Positions 57,113 through 64,000 of a stretch of DNA of 64,000 bases are shown piece by piece. Positions within the stretch are counted from its first letter, which is position 1. Every line of letters starts with the position of its first letter. Under the pieces are notes generated by a model. The model was not told the DNA's origin. It worked only from the letters and a program-made list of their open reading frames with translations, and ran no database searches. The stretch comes from Comamonas sp009360615. Its GTDB lineage: Bacteria > Pseudomonadota > Gammaproteobacteria > Burkholderiales > Burkholderiaceae_C. Position numbers and translations under genes: made by a program. The stretch lies in assembly GCF_035784015.1 (NCBI RefSeq), contig NZ_JALKOW010000004.1. One strand, written 5' to 3'.

Positions 57113-57217
57113 TATTCATAGCGGCAGGCGCATGTTCATCAGGCGCCAGTGGCTTAAAACCGAGCAATAGATCCGGGCAAGTTGGCACAATGCCGGCAGC
57201 GCCACAGGGAGAGATCC

Positions 57218-59170
57218 ATGAATTCCACGCCGACCGTGCAGACGGCCGCCGCTGCACCGCAGCCGTCCCACCCCAACCAGTTCGCCCTGCTGGGCCAGCG
57301 CCGCTTCGCGCCGTTTTTCTGGACGCAGTTCGCCGGTGCGGGCAATGACAATCTCTTCAAGTTCGCCTTCACGGTGATGGTTACCTATCAGCTCAGCGTC
57401 TCGTGGCTGCCGCCTTCCATGGCGGGCCTGGTGATCGGTGCGCTGTTCACCCTGCCTTATCTGCTGTTTTCGGCCACTTCGGGCCAGCTGACCGACAAGT
57501 GGGACAAGACCCGCATGTTCCGCCTGGTCAAGAACCTCGAAATCGTCATCATGCTGATCGCGGCCTGGGGCTTTATCCAGGCCCATGTGCCGGTGCTGTT
57601 GCTGTGCGTGTTCCTCATGGGACTGCACTCCACGCTGTTCGGTCCCGTCAAGTTCGCCTATCTGCCCCAGGTGCTCAACGACCGTGAACTCACGGGCGGC
57701 AATGGCATGGTGGAAATGGGCACTTTTGTCGCCATCCTGCTCGGTCAGGTCGCCGGCGGCCTGCTGATCGCCGTGCCCGAGGTCGGTCACATGCAGGTCG
57801 CCATGGCCTGTGTGGCCGTTGCGGTCGTGGGCCGCATCTGCGCGCAGTTCATTCCTCATGCGCCGGCCACCGATCCCGGCCTGGTCATCAACTGGAACCC
57901 GTTCACCGAAACCTGGCGCAACCTCCAGCTGGCGCGCCAGCAGCCCGTAGTGTTTCGCTCGCTGCTCGGCATCAGCTGGATGTGGTTCTTCGGCGCGGTG
58001 TTTCTCTCGCAGTTTCCCAGCTTTGCCAAGGAAGTGCTGCATGGCGACGAGCATGTGGCATCGCTGCTGCTGGTGATCTTCTCGGTGGGCATCGGCATTG
58101 GCTCGCTGCTGTGCGAAGTGTTCAGCCGTCGCCAGGTGGAGATCGGCCTGGTGCCGCTGGGCGCGATCGGCATGAGCGTGTTTGCGGTGGATCTGTTCTT
58201 CGCAACCCGCGCGCTGCCGCCCTCCGAGCTGATGGGCGTGAGCGCCTTTTTCGGACAGAGCAGACACTGGCGCGTGATGCTGGACCTGGGCCTGCTGGCG
58301 CTGTCGGCGGGCATCTACAGCGTGCCCATGTATGCGCTGATCCAGATGCGCAGCCAGCCCACGCACCGCGCGCGCATCATTGCGGCCAACAACATCCTGA
58401 ACGCGCTGTTCATGATTGCCTCTGCCGTGCTGGCCGGTGCCCTGCTGGCCGCAGGTTGCAGCATTCCTCAGGTGTTTCTGATCACCGGCATTGCCAACGC
58501 CATCGTGGCGCTCTATGTGTTCCTGCTGGTGCCCGAATATCTTCTGCGGTTTGTGGCCTGGGTCATCACCCACTTTGTCTACCGCTTCAAGGTGCGGGGC
58601 GACGAGCATATTCCGCGCGAAGGTGCGGCCGTGCTGGTCTGCAACCATGTGAGCTTTGTCGATGCCATCCTGCTCATGGCGGCCAGCCCGCGCCCCATTC
58701 ACTTCGTGATGGATCACCGCATCTTCCAGGCACCGGTGCTGGGCTGGCTGTTCAAGCTGGCCAAGGCGATTCCGATCGCGCCCCACAAGGAGGACCCTGC
58801 GACCTATGAAGCCGCATTCGCGCGCGCGGCAGAGGTGCTGCGCGAGGGCGATCTGCTGGCCATCTTCCCCGAGGGCGGCATCACCTCTGACGGTCAGCTG
58901 CAGCCCTTCAAGGGCGGCATCATGAAGATTCTCGACCATGCGCGGGATGACGGTCTGCAGGTCCCCGTCATCCCCATGGCGCTGACCCATCTCTGGGGTT
59001 CCTACTTCAGCCGCATCGAGATGCGCGGCGGCAGGAATGTGGCCATGGTCAAGCCGCTGCGCCGCGGCCTGTTCAACCGTGTGGGACTGGAGGTGGGCGA
59101 GCCCGTGGCGGCAGCCGCGGTCACGCCGGCCCTGCTGCAGCAGAACGTGGCGGAATTGCTCCGGCGTTGA
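57218..59170 (+). CDS. LplT-PlsC fusion: MFS lysophospholipid flippase with acyltransferase
   Basis: 650 residues. The first 430 form a 12-helix MFS transporter like LplT (FWTQFAGAGNDNLFKFAFTVMV, LFGPVKFAYLPQVL). The last 200 form a PlsC acyltransferase with catalytic HX4D in CNHVSFVDAIL, substrate motif FPEGGITSDGQLQPFKGG and VIPMAL. The fused protein would flip lysophospholipids inward and re-acylate them. In many bacteria the fusion also carries an acyl-ACP synthetase (as in Aas); that domain is absent here. The ATG at 57218 has AGGGAGAG upstream. It is convergent with the DUF3047 gene, 10 bases apart. Confidence 0.93.
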   Translation: MNSTPTVQTAAAAPQPSHPNQFALLGQRRFAPFFWTQFAGAGNDNLFKFAFTVMVTYQLSVSWLPPSMAGLVIGALFTLPYLLFSATSGQLTDKWDKTRMFRLVKNLEIVIMLIAAWGFIQAHVPVLLLCVFLMGLHSTLFGPVKFAYLPQVLNDRELTGGNGMVEMGTFVAILLGQVAGGLLIAVPEVGHMQVAMACVAVAVVGRICAQFIPHAPATDPGLVINWNPFTETWRNLQLARQQPVVFRSLLGISWMWFFGAVFLSQFPSFAKEVLHGDEHVASLLLVIFSVGIGIGSLLCEVFSRRQVEIGLVPLGAIGMSVFAVDLFFATRALPPSELMGVSAFFGQSRHWRVMLDLGLLALSAGIYSVPMYALIQMRSQPTHRARIIAANNILNALFMIASAVLAGALLAAGCSIPQVFLITGIANAIVALYVFLLVPEYLLRFVAWVITHFVYRFKVRGDEHIPREGAAVLVCNHVSFVDAILLMAASPRPIHFVMDHRIFQAPVLGWLFKLAKAIPIAPHKEDPATYEAAFARAAEVLREGDLLAIFPEGGITSDGQLQPFKGGIMKILDHARDDGLQVPVIPMALTHLWGSYFSRIEMRGGRNVAMVKPLRRGLFNRVGLEVGEPVAAAAVTPALLQQNVAELLRR

Positions 59171-59180
59171 GACTGAATGA

Positions 59181-59954
59181 TCAGGGCGCGAGCCGGATAT
59201 CACCCAGGTAGGCCAGTCCTTCGCCATGGGTGTTGTCCGAGTCCGCCGAGACGGTGACGCCGATGATGGTGGGCATGGCCTGGGACTCATCGCCAAAGGC
59301 CTGCTGGTAGTCGGCGGAGAGATGGCGCTGCTCCGTCACCCACTGGCCTTTGTGTGCGTCACCGCTTTGCAGCACGATGTAACGCATGCGATGTGTGAAC
59401 GCGTTGTGCATGACCGTGCCCACGGGCTGCTTGTTGTCCCAGACATAGCACAGCGTCTCGGCCGGGATGTCCTCGCCGGTGCTGATTCTGCCCAGGCGCA
59501 GCTTGGCCCGTTCGCCAAAGCTCAGCTGCGATTTGTCAAAATCGAAGGAGACGCAGAGCTTGAGCGCCGCATCGTCGCCAGCCCTGGTTTTGATATCGGC
59601 CTTGTCGATCAGCTGGTCCACTCGCCAGCGCCACTGAAGCTGCAGATCGGGCGCGGCAGCCTGGTGCAGGCTGTACACCATATTGCCGTAAGCGTCATGT
59701 GTGCTCACGCGCAGCACATGAACGCCCTCCTGATCCACCACATTGAAGGCCGTCGGGTTCTTGTTGGGCAGGGTGGCAAAGTGCCAAGGTCCGCCCAGCG
59801 GGCCCGGCGGCATCTGAGAAAAGGCAGGAATGCCGCTGCCCTGCGCCAGTCCAGGGGCAGCCAGGGCGGACATGACGATGGCGAGCGCTGCCGCAAGCCA
59901 GTGCCGCGAAGGTGAAGGTTGGCGCAGGGCAAAGGTCTGGGTGTGAAGCCGCAT
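59181..59954 (-). CDS. DUF3047 exported protein
   Basis: 257 residues. A signal peptide (WLAAALAIVMSALAAPGLAQG) precedes a beta-sandwich-like domain with GPWHFATLPNKNPTAFNVVDQEGVHVLRVSTHDAYGNM, LQWRWRVDQLIDKADIKTRAGDDAALKLCVSFDFD and YIVLQSGDAHKGQWVTEQRHLSADYQQAFG, characteristic of DUF3047. It probably lies in the periplasm. I chose the ATG at 59954, just before the signal peptide; a longer in-frame opening adds 63 unlikely residues. Function unknown. Confidence 0.86.
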   Translation of the reverse strand: MRLHTQTFALRQPSPSRHWLAAALAIVMSALAAPGLAQGSGIPAFSQMPPGPLGGPWHFATLPNKNPTAFNVVDQEGVHVLRVSTHDAYGNMVYSLHQAAAPDLQLQWRWRVDQLIDKADIKTRAGDDAALKLCVSFDFDKSQLSFGERAKLRLGRISTGEDIPAETLCYVWDNKQPVGTVMHNAFTHRMRYIVLQSGDAHKGQWVTEQRHLSADYQQAFGDESQAMPTIIGVTVSADSDNTHGEGLAYLGDIRLAP

Positions 59955-60183
59955 GGATTGCCTGATGATTTTTAAAAGTTGTGGGCGCGGAAATCGGACA
60001 GCATGCATACACTGCCACCGGTTCGGGAGCAGCGGCGGACTGAAAGTATCGGGTTGAGATACTGAAAGATCCGCCAACTGCTGATTTTGACAAAACACAG
60101 GGCCGAAGTTTCGGGTGCGTGGATGATTCGCTCGTCGCCGCACGGAAATCGCGGTTCATTTCAACAGCCATCGGGAGCCATTT

Positions 60184-60648
60184 GTGATCAACGTCTTGAC
60201 CTTTATCCGTCCTCTTCGCAACAGCCTTTGCGCCCTGGGCGCGGCCTTTGCCTTGCTGGGCGGCAGTGCGGTCCACGCCCAGAGCGAAGCCTCTCTGGTG
60301 CTGTCGGCCCTGCCTGTGGCATCGGTGGTCGCAGCGGTATCGGGTGGCGCTTCGGAGGAAGTCGTGGCAATTCCCCTGTTCCTGTCGGCCGCTGGTGCAT
60401 CCGTGATCGTTGAGGCCGTGGAGAGCAGTGCCACCGGTGTGACCTATGTGCTCAAGAATGTGGCCGACGGCACCTCGGCCGTGGTCAAGGTCTCCGGCCA
60501 GGCCGCAGGCGCGCTGTCGGTCGGCGTGGGCACGGTGGTGCAGACCAGCGCCACGGCGGCCGGCGTGATTCTGTCCACGGCAGGCAAGGTGCTGGCCTTC
60601 ATCCCCAATGAAATCGGCAAGGCGTTGATGCACAACGAGCGCCTGTAA
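60184..60648 (+). CDS. Small exported hydrophobic hypothetical protein
   Basis: 154 residues, with a GTG start behind GGGAG. The signal peptide ends at VHAQSEAS. The mature protein is almost entirely Ala/Val/Ser/Gly, with repeated short hydrophobic strands (ALPVASVVAAVSGGASEEVVAIPLFLS, VIVEAVESSATGVTYVLK, AAGALSVGVGTVVQTSATAAGVILS). I recognise no family. It lies 21 bases before the DUF2145 gene on the same strand, so the two are an operon and probably act together in the envelope. Confidence 0.78.
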   Translation: MINVLTFIRPLRNSLCALGAAFALLGGSAVHAQSEASLVLSALPVASVVAAVSGGASEEVVAIPLFLSAAGASVIVEAVESSATGVTYVLKNVADGTSAVVKVSGQAAGALSVGVGTVVQTSATAAGVILSTAGKVLAFIPNEIGKALMHNERL

Positions 60649-60669
60649 CTCAAGAAGCTGGAGGCTCGC

Positions 60670-61527
60670 ATGATCAAGGAACCGACAAACGTTGTACACG
60701 CCATGGCACCCGCTCAACGGGGCGGCATGCCCATTCCCGGCCCTGTGGTGTTGGCGCTGGGCGCTGCGCTGATTGCCTGTGCAGGATCGGCCCAGGCAGG
60801 CCGCAGCTGTGAGGAGCGTCCGCTGACTGCCGATGTCATGGCCAAGGGGCTGAATCTGGCTGCGCGTACCGCCAAGGCACTGGATGCCGAGTTCCAGAAG
60901 AATGGCACCCAGGTCGTGCTGCTGGCGCGGCAAGGGCAGGACTTGAGCAAATACGATCTCAAATACTCGCACTACGGCTGGGCCTACAGAACGCCTGCCG
61001 GTCCCTGGCGCGTGGCCCACAAGCTCAATGAGTGCGGCACCGCATCCGGCCATGTCTACCGCCAGGGGCTGGGCGAGTTCTTTCTCGACGATATGTGGCG
61101 TTACGAAGCCGCCATTCAGATCCCGACACCGGCGGTGCAGCAGGCCCTGCTCAAGTTCCTGAGTGCTCCCACGGTGCTGCGCCTGCAGAACGAGCCCTAC
61201 AGCATGGTCAGCTACGTCTGGGGCAGCAAGTACCAGCAATCGAACCAATGGGCGACCGAGACGCTGGCCGCAGCCCTGGATCCGGCGGCGATTCAGAACC
61301 GCGCGCAGGCCCAGGCCTGGCTGCAGGCCAGAGGCTACGAGCCCAGTGCGCTCATCATTCGCGCGTTCTCGCGGCTGGGGGGGCGCATGACGGCGGCCAA
61401 CATCGCGTTTGACGATCACCCCAACGAAAAGCGCTTTGCCAGCCGCATCGAGACGGTGACCGTGGACTCCGTGACCCAGTGGCTGCAGCGCACGCAACTG
61501 GCATCGGCCGTGCGCACCGTACAGTGA
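60670..61527 (+). CDS. DUF2145 exported protein
   Basis: 285 residues. A signal sequence ends near AQAGRSCEE. The conserved DUF2145 core has YSHYGWAYRTPAGPWRVAHKLNECGTASGHVYRQGLGEFFLDDMWRYE and NEPYSMVSYVWGSKYQQSNQWATETLAAAL. The spaced His (HYGWAY, AHKLNECG) and the NQW segment recall NlpC/P60-like papain folds, but I see no convincing nucleophile, so this is speculation. The start has a GGAGG site. It follows the small exported protein by 21 bases. Confidence 0.86.
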   Translation: MIKEPTNVVHAMAPAQRGGMPIPGPVVLALGAALIACAGSAQAGRSCEERPLTADVMAKGLNLAARTAKALDAEFQKNGTQVVLLARQGQDLSKYDLKYSHYGWAYRTPAGPWRVAHKLNECGTASGHVYRQGLGEFFLDDMWRYEAAIQIPTPAVQQALLKFLSAPTVLRLQNEPYSMVSYVWGSKYQQSNQWATETLAAALDPAAIQNRAQAQAWLQARGYEPSALIIRAFSRLGGRMTAANIAFDDHPNEKRFASRIETVTVDSVTQWLQRTQLASAVRTVQ

Positions 61528-61596
61528 GTTCAAGCTGGGTCGGCTTCAAAGCCTTGCCGAGAAGGCGCAAGGTGCTATGTTTCTGGAGTAGTTGAA

Positions 61597-62697
61597 ATGA
61601 GCAAGTCTCTGCGTTTGCCCGAGAAATGGTTTCGCCGCGGCCTCTGGCTGGTGGCGCTGGCATTTGCCTTTTTCCTGATCGGACTGGGCGGGCTGGTGGT
61701 GGGGAATCTGCCGCAGCCCGATCGCTCGCTGGAGGTCGAGTCCTTCATTCCCGAGGCCGATGCACAGCGTGTGCAGGCCGAGATCGACCAGGCCCGGAAG
61801 ATTGCCGGCGTGACCCAGAAGGCGCTGGAACGGGCGCAGCTCAAGTTCGATGCCGAACGTGCGCGCTATCAGTCGGCGCGCGACACCTTCGACAACTGGG
61901 TTGCGACCCGCCGTGCGACGGAGCGCCCCGAGCAGGATGCGGAGCTGGTGGCGCGCAGCAAGGCGCTGGACGCGCTGAAGCAGGGCGAAGACCAGGCCCG
62001 CCAGGAGCGCGAGAAAGAGGCTCAGACGCATCTCGAGGCCAATCAGGCGGTCTCCAACGCCGAGGCCGAGATGCACAGCCTGCGCGAGCAGGCCTATCCC
62101 CAGTATGAAGCCGCCATGCGCGCCAGCGAATTGCGCGTGTTTCTGTTCCGTCTGGCCATCACCTTGCCTCTGCTGGGCGTAGCGGGCTGGCTGTTCGCGA
62201 GGAAACGCAAGAGCACCTGGTGGCCTTTTGTCTGGGGTTTCATCTTTTTCGCGCTGTTTGCCTTCTTTGTCGAGCTGGTGCCCTATCTGCCTGACTATGG
62301 TGGCTATGTGCGCTATATCGTGGGCATCGTGGTGACGGTGCTGCTGGGTCGCTATGCCATTCTTGCGCTAAACCGCTATCTGGAAAAGCAGAAGCTGCAG
62401 GAGTCCCTGCCCGAAGAGCAGCGCCGTGAAGAGCTGAGCTATGACGTGGCGCTGGAGCGGCTGTCCAAGAACGTGTGCCCGGGCTGCGAGCGACCGGTAG
62501 ACCTCAAGAACACCGAGATCGACTTCTGCCCCCATTGCGGTATCGGCCTCTTCGATCATTGCGGCAGCTGCGACACCCGCAAGAGCGCATTCTCGCGCTT
62601 TTGCCACAGCTGTGGTGCTGCGGCGGGCAAGGTTCTGCCGCGCCAGGATGCGGCGCCAGGGGCTCAGCCGGCATCCGGCGCGAACGCCTTGAGATGA
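61597..62697 (+). CDS. Coiled-coil membrane protein with double zinc ribbon
   Basis: 366 residues, family not recognised. Layout: one N-terminal helix (about 14-36), a long Glu/Ala/Arg-rich coiled coil (about 50-180) expected in the periplasm, three membrane helices (about 183-262), and a cytoplasmic tail with four CxxC pairs: CPGC, CPHC, CGSC and CHSC. This tail forms a double zinc ribbon (about 292-340). It may relay between envelope and a cytoplasmic partner; that is inference. It starts behind TGGAG, 69 bases after DUF2145, and is convergent with the GGDEF gene. Confidence 0.85.
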   Translation: MSKSLRLPEKWFRRGLWLVALAFAFFLIGLGGLVVGNLPQPDRSLEVESFIPEADAQRVQAEIDQARKIAGVTQKALERAQLKFDAERARYQSARDTFDNWVATRRATERPEQDAELVARSKALDALKQGEDQARQEREKEAQTHLEANQAVSNAEAEMHSLREQAYPQYEAAMRASELRVFLFRLAITLPLLGVAGWLFARKRKSTWWPFVWGFIFFALFAFFVELVPYLPDYGGYVRYIVGIVVTVLLGRYAILALNRYLEKQKLQESLPEEQRREELSYDVALERLSKNVCPGCERPVDLKNTEIDFCPHCGIGLFDHCGSCDTRKSAFSRFCHSCGAAAGKVLPRQDAAPGAQPASGANALR

Positions 62698-62745
62698 ACC
62701 CGGGCCGCGCGAGACGTCGGCGGGGTGCCGCGCTGAGAATCGCAC

Positions 62746-64000
62746 TCAGCACAGCCGGGATCTGACGCGATCGCGCCCGGCAGCCTTTGCGTCATACAGA
62801 ACCTGGTCGGCCTCCTGCAGCAGCAGGTCGAGGTTGTGGTGTGTCTGGAGCCGAGCGACATGGATCAGGCCTATGCTGACCGTAGCGCTCATCAATTGGT
62901 CATCCATGGGCACGCGCAGCTCCCGGATGGCGCGATTGATGCGCCTGGCAATCTCCTGCGCTGCGGAGGCATCCACCCTGGGCAGAGCCACGGCGAATTC
63001 CTCGCCTCCCATGCGGCCCACGATGTCCTGAGCCCGCAGCACCTGGGTCAGCGTCTGGCAGAAGCTGCGCAGCAACTGATCGCCTCCGGCATGGCCGAAG
63101 CTGTCATTGATCTGTTTGAAGTGGTCCAGATCCAGCATGAGAATGGCAAAGGGCTGCTCGTCCTGCCGGCAGCGCTCCAGTATTCTCTGCCCCTGTTTCA
63201 TGAAGGCCCCGCGTGCCAGCACGTCGGTCAGGAAGTCGTGATTGACGGCATGGCTGAGCTTTTGCATCAGCTCGTTGCGCGCCATATGCGATCCCGCCAC
63301 CGCAAGCGGGCCCAGCACCAGCATGCAGAGCCCGATGCGAAATGACAGAGACTCCAGAAAGTGATCGGGGGTGAATTCCAGCGTCCCCAGCGTAGCGAAA
63401 AGGATGCGGCTCAGGCAAAGTGTCGCCGTGATCATCGTCAGACTGAAGATGCGATAGCTCAGTGCGCACCATATGAGAGCCGGCAGCGAGAATGCCAGCG
63501 AGCCGGGACCTTTGATCCAGTGGCTGATCGCTTCCAGCGCAATGACGGACAGCAAGGGCAGTACACGGCGCAAGGGGGAGGGCTCGGTCCAGTTCGGCAC
63601 AGGCTGTTTGCGCGTCGGCAAGGCCAGAACAATGGGCAAGAATGTCATGTAGTTCAGCCACTCGCTGCTCAACCACATGGAGAAAGCCTGCCAGTGCGGT
63701 GTTCCGAACACGGCCGTCACCACCGAACCGCCCAGTATTGCGGCGGCCAGTGCGCCCATGCCACTGCCCACGAAGAGCAGCAAGGCGGAAGACTGGCGCT
63801 GCATGAACAAGGCTGCGCGGCTTTGCCGGTGCATCAATGCCCAGGCCGTACCCACACCCGCCATATTGGCCATGCTCAGCAGGACTGCGACATCCAGCCG
63901 GCTGCCAGTCAGCAGATCCGCCGCGATATAACCAGCCGAGACCGCCAGGACCGAGCTCGGACGCAGCCAGCCAGGTTTGTGCAGAAGCAGGCCCAGCAAC
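62746..64000 (-). CDS. Membrane diguanylate cyclase (GGDEF), 5' end outside window
   Basis: The visible 417 residues hold about seven to eight membrane helices of a MASE1-like sensor (about 1-240) and a GGDEF domain with LDLDHFKQINDSFGHAGGDQLL, the active site GRMGGEEFAVALP, and an RAQD inhibitory I-site five residues before GGEEF. It should make cyclic di-GMP and be feedback-inhibited by it. The open frame reaches the window edge, so the true start lies beyond base 64000; a TTG at 63999 is not a credible start. It is convergent with the zinc-ribbon gene. Confidence 0.92.
   Translation of the reverse strand, partial: LLGLLLHKPGWLRPSSVLAVSAGYIAADLLTGSRLDVAVLLSMANMAGVGTAWALMHRQSRAALFMQRQSSALLLFVGSGMGALAAAILGGSVVTAVFGTPHWQAFSMWLSSEWLNYMTFLPIVLALPTRKQPVPNWTEPSPLRRVLPLLSVIALEAISHWIKGPGSLAFSLPALIWCALSYRIFSLTMITATLCLSRILFATLGTLEFTPDHFLESLSFRIGLCMLVLGPLAVAGSHMARNELMQKLSHAVNHDFLTDVLARGAFMKQGQRILERCRQDEQPFAILMLDLDHFKQINDSFGHAGGDQLLRSFCQTLTQVLRAQDIVGRMGGEEFAVALPRVDASAAQEIARRINRAIRELRVPMDDQLMSATVSIGLIHVARLQTHHNLDLLLQEADQVLYDAKAAGRDRVRSRLC

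Noticed and set aside
57116..59296. A 726-codon minus-strand frame opposite the LplT-PlsC gene
   Set aside because: Translation is His/Gln/Arg-rich nonsense, while the plus strand shows clear MFS and PlsC motifs.

Overview
The window is high-GC, gene-dense chromosomal DNA that looks like a betaproteobacterium of the Comamonadaceae, most likely Comamonas. The reasons are the tRNA-Tyr/Gly/Thr-tuf-tRNA-Trp-secE-nusG-rplKAJL-rpoBC order, a recC-recB-recD operon, a PhaM-type polyhydroxyalkanoate granule protein, the protein sequences themselves, and intergenic repeats of a kind I associate with this family. The genus is an inference. I see no prophage, insertion sequence, CRISPR array or plasmid gene. 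No gene-free stretch longer than about 300 bases remains once the tRNA genes are counted.

Layout. 1-2441 is the end of the ATP synthase operon (atpG 3' part, atpD, atpC). 2598-9193 holds housekeeping and unknown genes: a small lipoprotein, a cold-shock/DUF1294 fusion, a lemA-TPM-TPM operon, a Rossmann protein coupled to a YheT-type hydrolase, a conserved unknown and a dihaem cytochrome c. 9393-16153 is an AcrAB/TtgABC-type RND efflux operon, divergent from its TetR regulator, with a 30-bp palindromic operator candidate between them. 16228-30278 is the translation/transcription core: four tRNAs, tuf, tRNA-Trp, secE, nusG, rplK, rplA, rplJ, rplL, rpoB and rpoC, with several hairpins that are probable attenuators. 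30485-35506 is rsmB, a DUF4390 gene and an NtrY/NtrX-like two-component pair. Two tandem tRNA-Phe genes follow, then recCBD (36180-45672).

45846-64000 is more mixed. It has a VOC protein and a glutathione transferase, then a DUF2946 gene followed by a PCuAC periplasmic copper chaperone, a probable copper-responsive unit of the CruR upstream-ORF type. Next come phaM, a FIST sensor protein, a CMD/AhpD fusion with a flavin monooxygenase-like protein, a Bug solute-binding protein, a tryptophan-rich repeat protein, an XRE regulator, a ceramidase-like membrane protein and an LplT-PlsC fusion. The end is a block of poorly known envelope genes (DUF3047, a small exported protein, DUF2145, a coiled-coil/zinc-ribbon membrane protein) and a GGDEF diguanylate cyclase cut by the window edge.

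The points most worth a second look are the DUF2946-PCuAC unit with its structured intergenic region and the two related inverted repeats around it, the hairpin repeat found just 3' of three genes, a tRNA-Thr with C in place of the near-universal U55, and duplicated tRNA-Phe genes sharing an acceptor-stem mismatch. I did not find a clearly new multi-gene system. The copper unit is the nearest candidate and resembles a mechanism I recall from Bordetella.
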